Source: JAXGQD01 sp040766665 (GTDB lineage: Bacteria > Bacillota > Clostridia > Saccharofermentanales > Fastidiosipilaceae). From it: a stretch of DNA of 64,000 bases. Shown one piece after another: positions 1 to 8,309 of this stretch. The notes under the pieces were generated by a model. It worked only from the letters and a program-made list of their open reading frames with translations. It had not been told where the DNA came from and did no database searches. The stretch spans positions 186,001 through 250,000 of the forward strand of contig JAXGQD010000001.1 of NCBI GenBank assembly GCA_040766665.1, read 5' to 3'. A program made the position numbers and the translations under genes. Each line of letters opens with the position of its first letter. Position 1 is the stretch's first letter.

Positions 1-45
1 TTTGGCGGGGTGCGTTTTGCTAAGGTGCACGTGAACGGCCTTTGA
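1..45 (+). CDS. Possible C-terminal end of an upstream gene (partial)
   Basis: Reading frame 1 is open from the window edge to a TGA at 43-45 and would encode the last 14 residues of a protein ending in VHVNGL. The other two forward frames close earlier or look less protein-like. The fragment is too short to assign to a family. It lies about 35 bases before the extended -10 promoter of the next gene, so it would be the end of a separate upstream unit. Confidence 0.25.
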   Translation, partial: FGGVRFAKVHVNGL

Positions 46-79
46 AGAGCCTTTTTCATCGCTCCGATACGCCTAATAA

Positions 80-88
80 TGATATAAT
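80..88 (+). promoter_or_regulatory. Extended -10 promoter for the nucleoside kinase gene
   Basis: TATAAT at 83-88 is preceded by TG and one base, giving an extended -10 element. No good -35 hexamer lies 16-18 bases upstream, as is common for extended -10 promoters. The start would fall near 95, about 50 bases before the first codon. Confidence 0.5.
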
Positions 89-144
89 TTCTAGAAGTTG
101 CAGCGGCGTCACCACAGCGAAGAAGTAAGACTGGGAGAGAACTT

Positions 145-1140
145 ATGGCAGAACTAGGCGAAACCATTAATTATTCCGTCGAAGAAATCGAAGCCGGTTT
201 GGGTCAACACACCATCGGGCATTATGTGCGCTCCTGTGAAGCGGGCTTTTTGAAAAGCCTATCCGAGATTGCCTATCAAACGGCTTGGAATCCGAAGATT
301 AAGGCGATTTTTATTTCCGGACCGACCTCTTCTGGTAAAACGACATTTACGAATCGTTTGTCATCGGCTTTGCATCTGCACGGCAGACCGACTTGTGACC
401 TTTCATTAGACGATTATTACATTGATAATCTTGTGCCGCGATACATAAATGGGCGACCTGATTTAGAGAGCTTGGACACCTTGGATGTCCCACTGATGGT
501 ACATGATATTAAAACGCTTTTGACCGGAGCCAGCGTCAATGTACCGACTTTTGAATTTTCGACGCGTAGTCGCATCATGTATCCGGAAAAAATTTTACGG
601 GTACCACCGCGTGGTGTTTTACTGGTGGAAGGCTTGCACGGGCTGTCCAAAGAAGTCTCTGGTGCACTTAAAGAGGATGAATATCTTAATGTGTTGATCA
701 TGCCGTATGCGACCTTGTTTTCGGATAGGAAGCTCATGGGACCGCGGGAAATAAGGGTTTTACGCCGCATGTGCCGCGACTATAATCATCGCAATACGAC
801 AACCATTGCCACCTTGGATTACTGGCCGATGCTGGATTATACCGAGGAGCGGATTTTCCCGGAGTATATTGCGCGGGCACATGTTTTTGTCAATTCGGCA
901 ATGGCTTACGAGTTTTGCGTCATTCCCAATATTGCGAAGAAGCTTTTGGCCAGGGACCTGCAGGCGGCGGCTGAGGGCACTTTGCGCGGACCGAGTATGG
1001 TGAAGGGACAGACGGATTATGTGAATTTGGAAGCGGCGCTGGCTTTTGCCCGAGAGATGCTGAAAATCAGTGAGAAGCTGCCCAGTATTGAAAAAGAAAT
1101 CGTGCCGGTCAACTCCATCCTCAACGAATTTATCATGTGA
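145..1140 (+). CDS. Uridine kinase family nucleoside kinase
   Basis: This 331-residue protein has a Walker A loop, GPTSSGKTT, at residues 59-67, followed by a DDYY segment typical of the uridine kinase/phosphoribulokinase P-loop family and a VLLVEGLHGL segment that matches the Walker B strand. Such enzymes transfer the gamma phosphate of ATP or GTP to a nucleoside in pyrimidine salvage. The roughly 50-residue N-terminal extension and total length exceed a classical Udk of about 210 residues and fit the long clostridial nucleoside kinases that often carry a TGS-like N-terminus. I see no clear TGS domain here. The exact nucleoside is not shown by the sequence. The ATG follows a GGGAGAG ribosome binding site, and the gene is 15 bases upstream of metA. 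Confidence 0.8.
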   Translation: MAELGETINYSVEEIEAGLGQHTIGHYVRSCEAGFLKSLSEIAYQTAWNPKIKAIFISGPTSSGKTTFTNRLSSALHLHGRPTCDLSLDDYYIDNLVPRYINGRPDLESLDTLDVPLMVHDIKTLLTGASVNVPTFEFSTRSRIMYPEKILRVPPRGVLLVEGLHGLSKEVSGALKEDEYLNVLIMPYATLFSDRKLMGPREIRVLRRMCRDYNHRNTTTIATLDYWPMLDYTEERIFPEYIARAHVFVNSAMAYEFCVIPNIAKKLLARDLQAAAEGTLRGPSMVKGQTDYVNLEAALAFAREMLKISEKLPSIEKEIVPVNSILNEFIM

Positions 1141-1155
1141 GGGAGTCATTGAGAC

Positions 1156-2082
1156 ATGCCTATTAAATTACCGATCAATATTCCTGCGGCGGAGACATTG
1201 ACCAACGAACATGTCTTCTTTATGACGCAGGAGCGCGCCTTTAAGCAGGACATCCGACCGCTGCGCATTTTGATTTTGAATCTGATGCCGGAAAAAATCA
1301 CCACGGAGACGCAGCTTTTTCGTCTCCTGGGTAACTCGCCTTTGCAGGTGGAGCCGAAGCTGATGTATACGGCTTCCTATCATCCGACCAATGTTTCCGA
1401 GGATCATCTGGGTGCGTTTTATTGTACCTTTGAAGAGGTGAGCGAAGAGTATTTTGACGGTATGATTATTACCGGTGCGCCGGTTGAAAATCTGGCTTTT
1501 GAGGATGTAGCGTACTGGTTTGAGTTGACTCAAATTATGGAGTGGAGTAAGACGCATGTTTACTCGACCATGCATATTTGCTGGGGTGCACAGGCGGGGC
1601 TTTATTACCATTACGGTGTACAAAAGTATGGCCTCGATAAAAAGATGTTCGGCGTTTTCCCGCACACGGTGGGCTGGTACAGCCCGGTGAAGCTGCTACG
1701 CGGTTTCGACGATGTGTTTTATGTGCCGCATTCGCGTCATACGGAAGTGCGGGCAGAAGAAATCAACGCGGTACCCAACTTGCGCTTGCTTTCAGAGTCG
1801 GAAGAGTCAGGTGTGTATCTGGTGGCGGACTTGCAGGGGCGGCAGATTTTTGTGACCGGGCATGTGGAGTACGATTTGAATACCTTGGAGAACGAGTACT
1901 TGCGCGATTTGGCCAAGGGTTTGGACATCGAAATTCCGCGTAATTATTATCCTGATAACGATCCGAGTCAGCGGCCGATTGTGCGTTGGCGCTCGACGGC
2001 GAATTTGCTTTTTATGAATTGGCTCAACTATTACGTGTACCAGGAGACGCCTTTCGATTTGAACGATTTGAAAAAGTCGTGA
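1156..2082 (+). CDS. metA: Homoserine O-acyltransferase (probably acetyltransferase)
   Basis: This 308-residue MetA-family enzyme acylates the hydroxyl of L-homoserine, the committed step of methionine synthesis. The nucleophile is Cys142 in HICWGAQAG, and the His236-x-Glu238 pair sits in TGHVEYD; these match the Cys-His-Glu catalytic set of the family. Residue 111 is Glu (in GAPVEN). In studied MetA proteins Glu at this place goes with acetyl-CoA use and Gly with succinyl-CoA use, so I infer an acetyltransferase. The length is normal. The gene follows the nucleoside kinase closely and may share its transcript. No methionine-type riboswitch (SAM box or T-box) is visible in the short gap. Confidence 0.93.
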   Translation: MPIKLPINIPAAETLTNEHVFFMTQERAFKQDIRPLRILILNLMPEKITTETQLFRLLGNSPLQVEPKLMYTASYHPTNVSEDHLGAFYCTFEEVSEEYFDGMIITGAPVENLAFEDVAYWFELTQIMEWSKTHVYSTMHICWGAQAGLYYHYGVQKYGLDKKMFGVFPHTVGWYSPVKLLRGFDDVFYVPHSRHTEVRAEEINAVPNLRLLSESEESGVYLVADLQGRQIFVTGHVEYDLNTLENEYLRDLAKGLDIEIPRNYYPDNDPSQRPIVRWRSTANLLFMNWLNYYVYQETPFDLNDLKKS

Positions 2083-2088
2083 GGAGGC

Positions 2089-2116
2089 TTTTGCCCGCAT
2101 GATGATTGTGGCAAAA
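2089..2116. repeat. Inverted pair of the TTTTGCC word
   Basis: TTTTGCC at 2089-2095 and GGCAAAA at 2110-2116 are separated by 14 bases in the metA-aldo/keto reductase gap and could form a short hairpin. This is one of several such pairs in the window. Confidence 0.5.
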
Positions 2117-2147
2117 AACGAGCAGGTTGAACGAAGAGGAGTAAGCG

Positions 2148-2963
2148 ATGCTGAGAATTAAACTGAACACGGGTGCGGAAATGCCGATGCTGGGGCTGGG
2201 CATGTATAAGACAAAGTCTTCGGAAGAAATGTCGGAAACGCTGGAAAACGCCTACGTGCACGGATATCGGCTCTTCGATACCGCCGCGATGTACCAGAAC
2301 GAGTCCGAGCTGGGTGCGGCGATTCGGCAACTGGGCATTGCGCGTGACGAGCTGTTTATTACGACCAAAGTCTGGAACGACGCCCAACGCGGGGGCTTGG
2401 TGCGGGAGGCCTTCCAGGACAGCCTGCGCCGGCTGGATATGCCCTATGTGGATATGTTGATGCTGCATTGGCCGGTGCGTGAAAAACTGGCTGAAAGTTG
2501 GCAGGTTTTAGAAGAGCTACAGCAAGAAGGATTGGCCAAAGCGATAGGTGTGGCCAACTTCCTCAAAGCAGACATCGAAACTTTAAAACAAACGGCGAAA
2601 ATACTGCCGGCTGTCAATCAAATCGAACTCCATCCGCGACTGAATCAGCGCGACTTGGTGCGCTACTGCCAGGATGAGGGTATTGTGGTGCAGGCGCATT
2701 CGACCATCATGCGCGGGCGGCTTTTGGATAATGACTTGCTCAATTCGATTGGTGAGCATTATGGCAAAACCGCAACCCAGGTGATTTTGCGCTGGCATCT
2801 ACAAAACCACGTCAGCGTCATCCCCAAATCGTCCAAGAAGGAGCGCCTCAAGGAGAATTTCGAGGTTTTCGATTTTGAGCTGAATGACGTGGAAATTGCG
2901 GCTATCGATGCGATGAATAACGGGGAGCGTTGCTGCGCTGACCCACAAAATTTTGATTTTTAA
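2148..2963 (+). CDS. Aldo/keto reductase
   Basis: This 271-residue (beta/alpha)8 oxidoreductase uses NADPH to reduce aldehydes or ketones. The family tetrad is visible: Asp and Tyr in FDTAAMYQNE, Lys in TTKVWN and His in MLHWPV. IPKSSKKERLKENF near the C-terminus matches the cofactor phosphate-binding segment. The length is typical of bacterial 2,5-diketo-gluconate reductase-like members. The true substrate cannot be read from the sequence. The start follows GAGGAG at a normal distance. The next gene begins 3 bases after the stop, so the two are probably co-transcribed, perhaps because the neighbour repairs damaged NADPH. Confidence 0.88.
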   Translation: MLRIKLNTGAEMPMLGLGMYKTKSSEEMSETLENAYVHGYRLFDTAAMYQNESELGAAIRQLGIARDELFITTKVWNDAQRGGLVREAFQDSLRRLDMPYVDMLMLHWPVREKLAESWQVLEELQQEGLAKAIGVANFLKADIETLKQTAKILPAVNQIELHPRLNQRDLVRYCQDEGIVVQAHSTIMRGRLLDNDLLNSIGEHYGKTATQVILRWHLQNHVSVIPKSSKKERLKENFEVFDFELNDVEIAAIDAMNNGERCCADPQNFDF

Positions 2964-2966
2964 TTA

Positions 2967-4634
2967 ATGAAAGTCGGGCAAAGTAAAGGCATGTACAGCT
3001 TATCGAGAGATGCACAACAACGTTTGGATGCAGCGGCGGAAGCGGCGGGCATACCCTCCTTGCTCCTGATGGAGCGAGCCGGTTCGGCGGTTTCGGAATA
3101 CATCCATTACGAGTACGAAATCAGTACCCCGGTGCATATTTTCTGCGGAAAAGGCAAAAATGCCGGCGATGCCTATGTGCTCGCACGCCTGCTGCTGGCT
3201 TCATCCTACGCGGTCGAGGTCTGGGAACTCGATTCATTGGCTGCACGGAAAAGCGAATTGGCCGGCAGTGACAGCGGCATTATGCGCAGAGCCCTGCGCG
3301 GTATGGGACTTGAGCCCAAACCAGTGAAGCAGTTTATCAAAGATTACCGCAGCGGTAAAATCAATTTCTATGCTTCTGATTCCGGGGTTCTGTTGGTCGA
3401 CGGTCTCTTGGGCACCGGCTATGACAGCAAACGCCCGTTCAGCAAAGAACTGCGAGAACTAGCCTGGCTCCTACGCTCGATATGCGAGGAACCTTACGTC
3501 CAACTGCTTTCCATCGATATCCCCAGCGGGGTCGACGCCACGAGCGGCTTAGTCGATGAATATGCCCTCTTCGCCGACGTAACAGTGACCTTTGAGTACC
3601 CCAAAACCGGTATGCTGAGCTATCCGGGTCTTATGCACAGTGCAACGACCGACGAGGTCACGCTGGGGCTGAGCGAGTCTTTTTTGGAACAATTCTGGGC
3701 AGGTGAAAGTCAGTTCGTCGGCCGCAATGAGTTCCTGGGCATGGCCGAAATCCTGCCCAAGCGCGCTGCAGATGCGCATAAAGGCATGTTTGGCAAAGGA
3801 CTCCTCATCTGTGGCAGCCGCGGCATGGCCGGTGCAGCCATTCTCGCCGCCACCGCCGCTCTACGCAGCGGCTTAGGCCTGCTTACAGCGCTCGTCCCTA
3901 AAAGCATTTACGCAGCCTGCCTTCAGGCCGCCCCTTCAGTAATGTGGCAGGAGATGGCGGAAAAACCCAGCGAACTGCGCGAGCAGTTGAGCGCTCTTCT
4001 AAAGGGTAAATCCGCCGTGCTCTTTGGTAGCGGCTCTGCCAATCTAAGCCAAAGTAAAATAAAACTCGTCCTCGAGCTCTTGCGCGATGTGGACTTACCC
4101 CTGATTTTAGATGCGGAAGCGCTTAACTACCTCGGCGCTCATACCGAATTTGCCACGGTTTTTTTCCGCAGTCGACCGGCAGGGACTGTGCTGACGCCGC
4201 ACCCTGGCGAATTTGCACGCCTTGCTCCCGATTTACTTTCAGATAATGTCAGCCGTCTGGAGCAAGCCGCCACTTTGGCCCGGCGCTTTGCTGTTTATCT
4301 GGTCCTGAAGGGTATGGGCAGCGTTGTAGCGGCAGCGGATGGGCGCATCAGTGTCAATCAGAGCGGCAACAGTGGGCTGGCGCAGGCGGGCAGTGGGGAT
4401 GTTTTGGCCGGGATTTTGCTGGCTTTTGCCTCCTTAGCTGAATTGGATCTTTACCAAGCGGTACAACTGGGGGTTTTTCTGCATGGCTTAACGGCCGAGG
4501 TGCCGGTGGGTGGTAAAGCCATCTATGCGCTGGGGGCAGAGCACCTGGTTGAAAAAATTCCGCTGGCTCTGCAGATGCTTAGTCATCCGGAAGCTTTCAT
4601 AGACAGCCTGAGTCAGGAGACGTATGAAGACTGA
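2967..4634 (+). CDS. nnrD: Bifunctional NAD(P)HX epimerase and ADP-dependent NAD(P)HX dehydratase
   Basis: This 555-residue fusion repairs hydrated NADH and NADPH. The N-terminal YjeF_N half, roughly residues 1-235, epimerises R- and S-NAD(P)HX and shows the GKGKNAGDAYVLARLL nucleotide loop and an SIDIPSGVDA segment. The C-terminal YjeF_C half, roughly residues 245-540, has a ribokinase-like fold that dehydrates the S form with ADP. Its signatures are the VLTPHPGEFARL segment and the SGLAQAGSGDVLAG loop with the catalytic Asp. The two-domain layout is the usual bacterial one. The start ATG has no strong Shine-Dalgarno sequence, so translation may be coupled to the gene before it. Confidence 0.92.
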   Translation: MKVGQSKGMYSLSRDAQQRLDAAAEAAGIPSLLLMERAGSAVSEYIHYEYEISTPVHIFCGKGKNAGDAYVLARLLLASSYAVEVWELDSLAARKSELAGSDSGIMRRALRGMGLEPKPVKQFIKDYRSGKINFYASDSGVLLVDGLLGTGYDSKRPFSKELRELAWLLRSICEEPYVQLLSIDIPSGVDATSGLVDEYALFADVTVTFEYPKTGMLSYPGLMHSATTDEVTLGLSESFLEQFWAGESQFVGRNEFLGMAEILPKRAADAHKGMFGKGLLICGSRGMAGAAILAATAALRSGLGLLTALVPKSIYAACLQAAPSVMWQEMAEKPSELREQLSALLKGKSAVLFGSGSANLSQSKIKLVLELLRDVDLPLILDAEALNYLGAHTEFATVFFRSRPAGTVLTPHPGEFARLAPDLLSDNVSRLEQAATLARRFAVYLVLKGMGSVVAAADGRISVNQSGNSGLAQAGSGDVLAGILLAFASLAELDLYQAVQLGVFLHGLTAEVPVGGKAIYALGAEHLVEKIPLALQMLSHPEAFIDSLSQETYED

Positions 4635-4707
4635 GACGACTTTTGCCTGTTGTTTTACTTGCTTATTGAATATTTAAATACCGGACTAATCAAAGGGGAA
4701 TAGATAA

Positions 4708-5898
4708 ATGCAGCCGAAAAATTACATCATTAACCGCTCCTGGGCTGAGGTCAACCTCGATGCCATCGTGCAAAACATCCGCGCCGTGCGCAAAATGACC
4801 TGGAAATCTACCGAAATCATGGCCGTGGTCAAGGCGGACGCCTACGGTCACGGGGTCGCACACGTCGCCTCCACGCTGCTCGAAAACGGCGCCGACCGCC
4901 TGGCCGTCTCGCTGATCGACGAGGGCATTGAGCTGCGCCAGATGGGCATCAAAGCGCCGATTCTGATTCTTTCTTATTCCGACCCGCGCCGCGCCCACGA
5001 AATCGTCAAGTATCGCCTCACCCAAACGGTCTATTCCTGGGACCTGATCAATGCGTTGGATGAAGCGGCAGCTTATCTGGGTCAAATCGCTCCCGTCCAT
5101 GTCAAAATCGACACCGGCATGGGCCGCGTGGGCTTGGTGGCCGGCTTTGATTCGGTCAACGATATCCGCACAATCAACAGCCTGCCGCACGTCACGGTGG
5201 AGGGCGTCTTTACGCATTTTGCCACAGCGGACGAGGAAGACAGCGGCTATGTGAGAAAGCAGTTCGACCGCTTTATCACCATTTGCAAGGAGCTGGAAAA
5301 GGCCGGGGTTTATGTGCCGATAAAGCACTGCTGCAATAGCGCCGCGACTCTGCGCTATCCGGAAATGCATCTCGACATGGTGCGTCCGGGATTGATTTTG
5401 TATGGCATGCTACCGGCGCATTGCGAGGCTTTTGCCAGTGAATTTAGGCCGGCGATGAGCGTGAAGTCGAATATTATCATGACAAAGACGCTGGCTGCGG
5501 GGCAGTCGATTAGTTACGGGGCGCGCTTTACTACGGAGCACGAGAGCCAGATTGCGACGGTGCCGATCGGTTATGCGGACGGTTATCTGCGCATGATGAG
5601 CGGCAAAGCCAAGGCGCTAATCGGTGGTGTGGAAGTTCCGGTCGTAGGCAATATCTGTATGGACAGTTGCATGATGGATATCAGCAGTGTGGATCCGGCA
5701 CCGCAGTTGGGCGATGAGGTGGTGCTTTTCGGGCATCAGATGGACAAGGCCGGCAAGCTGCAGGTGCTATCCATCGATCGCTTGGCGGAATGGGCGGGCA
5801 CGATTAATTACGAGATCAGCTGTTTGGTGGGCAAAAGAGTCCCCCGCGTCTACCTCAGCCGCGGCAGTGTGGTCGACATCACCAGCAAGCTCTGGTGA
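4708..5898 (+). CDS. alr: Alanine racemase
   Basis: This 396-residue PLP enzyme converts L-alanine to D-alanine for peptidoglycan. The Schiff-base lysine is Lys42 in AVVKADAYGHG, and the second catalytic base is the Tyr of the SYGARF segment in the C-terminal half. GYADGY and GNICMDSCMMD are further family signatures. The N-terminal TIM barrel covers about residues 8-240 and the C-terminal beta domain the rest. The ATG is preceded by AAAGGGGAA at good spacing. A 73-base gap with a TTTTGCC word separates it from the preceding gene. The stop is followed directly by a run of intergenic repeats, so this probably ends a transcription unit. Confidence 0.96.
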   Translation: MQPKNYIINRSWAEVNLDAIVQNIRAVRKMTWKSTEIMAVVKADAYGHGVAHVASTLLENGADRLAVSLIDEGIELRQMGIKAPILILSYSDPRRAHEIVKYRLTQTVYSWDLINALDEAAAYLGQIAPVHVKIDTGMGRVGLVAGFDSVNDIRTINSLPHVTVEGVFTHFATADEEDSGYVRKQFDRFITICKELEKAGVYVPIKHCCNSAATLRYPEMHLDMVRPGLILYGMLPAHCEAFASEFRPAMSVKSNIIMTKTLAAGQSISYGARFTTEHESQIATVPIGYADGYLRMMSGKAKALIGGVEVPVVGNICMDSCMMDISSVDPAPQLGDEVVLFGHQMDKAGKLQVLSIDRLAEWAGTINYEISCLVGKRVPRVYLSRGSVVDITSKLW

Positions 5899-5901
5899 GG
5901 G

Positions 5902-5964
5902 GTCGCGTTGCTAGGGCGGCTGCGACTCCGCTTGGGCTTGTCGCGCTGCTTGGGTTGGAGGCGA
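5902..5964 (+). repeat. Family C repeat, two tandem copies
   Basis: Two related units follow the alr stop, at 5902-5929 and 5940-5964. Each starts GTCGCG(T/C)TGCT, continues with a GGG core and ends in GCGAC, so the ends are complementary and each unit can fold into a hairpin. Reverse-oriented copies lie at 7336-7364 and 54211-54238. The pattern resembles REP-type extragenic repeats. No gene is visible in 5899-6309; the rest of that gap holds family A repeats. Confidence 0.65.
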
Positions 5965-6015
5965 CACCGCTTTGACCCTGATCGGCTTTCAGATTTGTGA
6001 AAACGGTAAAAAACC

Positions 6016-6219
6016 GACACTATTTTTGATAATCCAAAATTGAAGATGTAAAAGCGGTGAATGTTGTGTGAATGTGGGAATTTAGGGACAAAATTTACGT
6101 TAATCCAATATCTCATTGCAGAGAGCTTGGATTAACGTAAAAAATGTCGGAAAATCCATGATATGACAAATCAAATGACCATTATTTGGCCAGCATCTTG
6201 GATTATCGAAAATTTTGCC
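6016..6219. repeat. Family A repeat cluster (four half-units)
   Basis: Four copies of a roughly 23-base half-unit occur here, two per strand: + copies at 6016-6038 and 6086-6108, - copies at 6126-6150 and 6197-6219. The consensus on the + orientation is GGCAAAATTTTCG, one variable base, then TAATCCAAG. The second and third copies form a perfect 12-base inverted pair, ACGTTAATCCAA at 6097-6108 against 6127-6138, with an 18-base loop. The same half-unit flanks the insertion sequence at 52341-52363 and 53998-54200. Confidence 0.75.
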
Positions 6220-6309
6220 TATTTCAAAAAGTACGAGATGCAGATATCCATAAAGCGCAAGACGCTCATTTTCTAAAAACGCGTGCGTGCGTATTAATAA
6301 GGAAAGATC

Positions 6310-7035
6310 ATGGAAACAGACGACTCCAATCGCATTCAAAACGAAATCAAAAGCGCTGCCGCAGGCAGCTCCGCTCTAACGAAGCCTGGTACAGAAGTCA
6401 AGGCTGAAGTCCCGACGAAGTGGCAAGTACGCCGAGCACAGGTTTCAGAGGCAGAAGCGATTTGCAATCTCGTGCGCGAGGGTATGCGCTTGTATGCCGG
6501 ACGTTCCGGCTTAAGCTCCGATGTGGCTGAACAACAACTCACTGCCTTAAGCGAGGGGATAGAGACTGTGGTGGAAGACATTGAAAATGCCACCGTACTC
6601 GTGGGCATCAGCAATCAGGAAGTCGTGGCTTCGCTGCGGCTGAAACGCCTGCCGATTCATCTGGCGGAAGCCATCCGCGATGCAGGTAAAGCAGCGCAGG
6701 AGGCTGGGGAAATCAGTTTAGATGCCGCACCGGATGGGCCGGTTTCTGCTTTGCCCTCCTATCAGCCTGAAGCTTTTTATTTGCTTTCGCGTTTTGCCGT
6801 GCGGGCGGATTACCGTGCCAACGGATTGGGAGCGGCGATGATGCGCAGTGCCTTGCGCCTGGCGTCGCTGGAGGAGAAACGCGGCATCTTCCTTTATTCA
6901 GCTGCGGAAAATCGCTCCCTGCTCAATTTTTATCGCGCTTTTGGTTTTGAGGTGCAGAGTGTTTCGGGCAAAAGAGGCTATGCCCGGGCTTTGCTTTTTG
7001 CCCATACGCCGGGGCCGGACGACGTGGAAATCTGA
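6310..7035 (+). CDS. GNAT family N-acetyltransferase
   Basis: This 241-residue protein carries a GNAT acetyltransferase domain from about residue 40 to the end. The acetyl-CoA binding motif A is visible as LSRFAVRADYRANGLGAAMM near residues 158-176, followed by an alpha helix and a LLNFYRAFGF motif typical of motif B. The first 40 residues are polar and look unstructured. A proline- and alanine-containing insertion sits between beta strands before motif A. The substrate is unknown. The ATG follows AAGGAAAG. The gene is isolated between two repeat-rich gaps and converges with the arginine operon, so its context gives no functional hint. Confidence 0.75.
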   Translation: METDDSNRIQNEIKSAAAGSSALTKPGTEVKAEVPTKWQVRRAQVSEAEAICNLVREGMRLYAGRSGLSSDVAEQQLTALSEGIETVVEDIENATVLVGISNQEVVASLRLKRLPIHLAEAIRDAGKAAQEAGEISLDAAPDGPVSALPSYQPEAFYLLSRFAVRADYRANGLGAAMMRSALRLASLEEKRGIFLYSAAENRSLLNFYRAFGFEVQSVSGKRGYARALLFAHTPGPDDVEI

Positions 7036-7117
7036 GAGGGGCTCAGGGCTTCCGCGCTTTCACTTGAGTGGTGGGCCGCTTAAATCGTTTCAGACCCCCG
7101 TTTTCTGTCAAGAAATA

Positions 7118-7312
7118 ACGGGGATGTGGGGATTTCAGTGATTTCAGTGTGAATCACAAGGTCAAACAAGGGTTTTGGTGACACTTTTTTCGATTATGTG
7201 GTGGGCGCCACCACATCCCCGTCATAAGTGGCCACAAATTAGCCTTTTGACTCGTCAAATTGCCTCTTGGAGGCATTACTAAACACATCCTCGTAAAAAA
7301 TGTCACAAAATC
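7118..7312. repeat. Family B repeats and a perfect palindrome
   Basis: The 356-base gap 7036-7391 between the converging GNAT gene and argF has no gene. It holds ACGGGGATGTGG at 7118-7129 and a reverse copy at 7206-7261 whose reverse complement contains AGTCAAAAGGCT, CCACTTATG and ACGGGGATGTGGTGGCG. A palindrome, ATGTGGTGG-GCG-CCACCACAT, lies at 7196-7216. TGTCACAAAATC occurs at 7301-7312. The same elements in the same order recur at 14657-14861. A convergent-gene location suits bidirectional terminators or small mobile elements. Confidence 0.65.
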
Positions 7313-7335
7313 AGCCGTCTGACAAAAGGGAGAGC

Positions 7336-7364
7336 GGAGTCGCCGCCGACCCAAGCAACGCGAC
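7336..7364 (-). repeat. Family C repeat, reverse copy
   Basis: On the minus strand this unit reads GTCGCGTTGCTTGGGT followed by a GGCGGCGACTCC end, matching the tandem copies after alr. GTCGC and GCGAC at the ends are complementary. It sits just downstream of the argF stop, within the argF-GNAT convergent gap. Confidence 0.65.
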
Positions 7365-7391
7365 GTATTAAAGCAGAGTTGCCGCCTACTT

Positions 7392-8309
7392 TTAGCCCAT
7401 CAAAGTCAGCATGACCGCTTTTTGCGCGTGCAGGCGATTTTCTGCCTCGTCAAAGATCCGACTCTGCGGGCCTTCCATCACCTCATCCGTGACTTCGAAA
7501 CCGCGGTAGGCGGGCAGGCAGTGCAGGAAAATGGCGTCGTCTTTGGCCAAATTCATCAGCTCCTGATCGACGGTATAGCCTTCAAACTGGCGGACGCGTT
7601 CCGCCTTTTCGCTTTCCATTCCCATACTGATCCAGGTGTCGGTATAGACGACGTCGGCTCCGACGACGGCCTCGCGCGGGTCACGTAAGAGGCTGAGTTG
7701 AGCACCGGACTCAGCGGCTGCGGCTTTGGCGTTGCTGACACATTGGCGATCGGGCAAAAAGCCTTCCGGAGTGGCGATGGCGATGTCCATGCCCACTTTG
7801 CAGCAACCGTGCATCAGGGAGTTGGCCATGTTATTGCCATCTCCGATATAAGCCAGTTGGAGACCTTTGAGCGGACCTTTGTCCTCGCGGATGGTTTGCA
7901 GGTCGGCCAGAACCTGGCAGGGGTGCAGCAAATCGGTCAGCGCGTTGACGACCGGAATGTCGGCATGCTCAGCCAGCTCCAGGACGTCGCTGTGATTGAA
8001 GGTGCGAATCATGATGCCGTCAAGATAGCGCGAAAGGGTGCGCGCGGTATCGGCGATGTTTTCGCCGCGGCCCAATTGGATGTCGGCAGAGGAGAGAAAG
8101 AGGGCATGGCCGCCCAGTTGGTACATGCCGACGTCGAAGGAGACACGGGTGCGGGTGGAGGATTTGGCAAAAATCATGCCGAGGCTTTTGCCGGCGAGAC
8201 GATGGTGCGTGGTCCCCGCCTTGTTATCGGCTTTCAGTTGGTCTGCGAGATCCAGCAACGCCAGAATTTCCGCTCCGCTCAGGTCGTTCAAACTGATAAA
8301 ATCATGCAT
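7392..8309 (-). CDS. argF: Ornithine carbamoyltransferase
   Basis: This 305-residue enzyme joins carbamoyl phosphate and ornithine to make citrulline. The carbamoyl phosphate loop SSTRTR is at residues 50-55, the DLLHPCQVLAD segment supplies further ligands, and HCLPAYR near residue 270 is the ornithine-side signature. The length is normal. It is the last gene of the argC-argB-argD-argF operon; its start overlaps the argD stop by 8 bases, which suggests translational coupling. No carbamoyl phosphate synthase genes are in view. The stop is followed by family C and B repeats. Confidence 0.95.
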   Translation of the reverse strand: MHDFISLNDLSGAEILALLDLADQLKADNKAGTTHHRLAGKSLGMIFAKSSTRTRVSFDVGMYQLGGHALFLSSADIQLGRGENIADTARTLSRYLDGIMIRTFNHSDVLELAEHADIPVVNALTDLLHPCQVLADLQTIREDKGPLKGLQLAYIGDGNNMANSLMHGCCKVGMDIAIATPEGFLPDRQCVSNAKAAAAESGAQLSLLRDPREAVVGADVVYTDTWISMGMESEKAERVRQFEGYTVDQELMNLAKDDAIFLHCLPAYRGFEVTDEVMEGPQSRIFDEAENRLHAQKAVMLTLMG

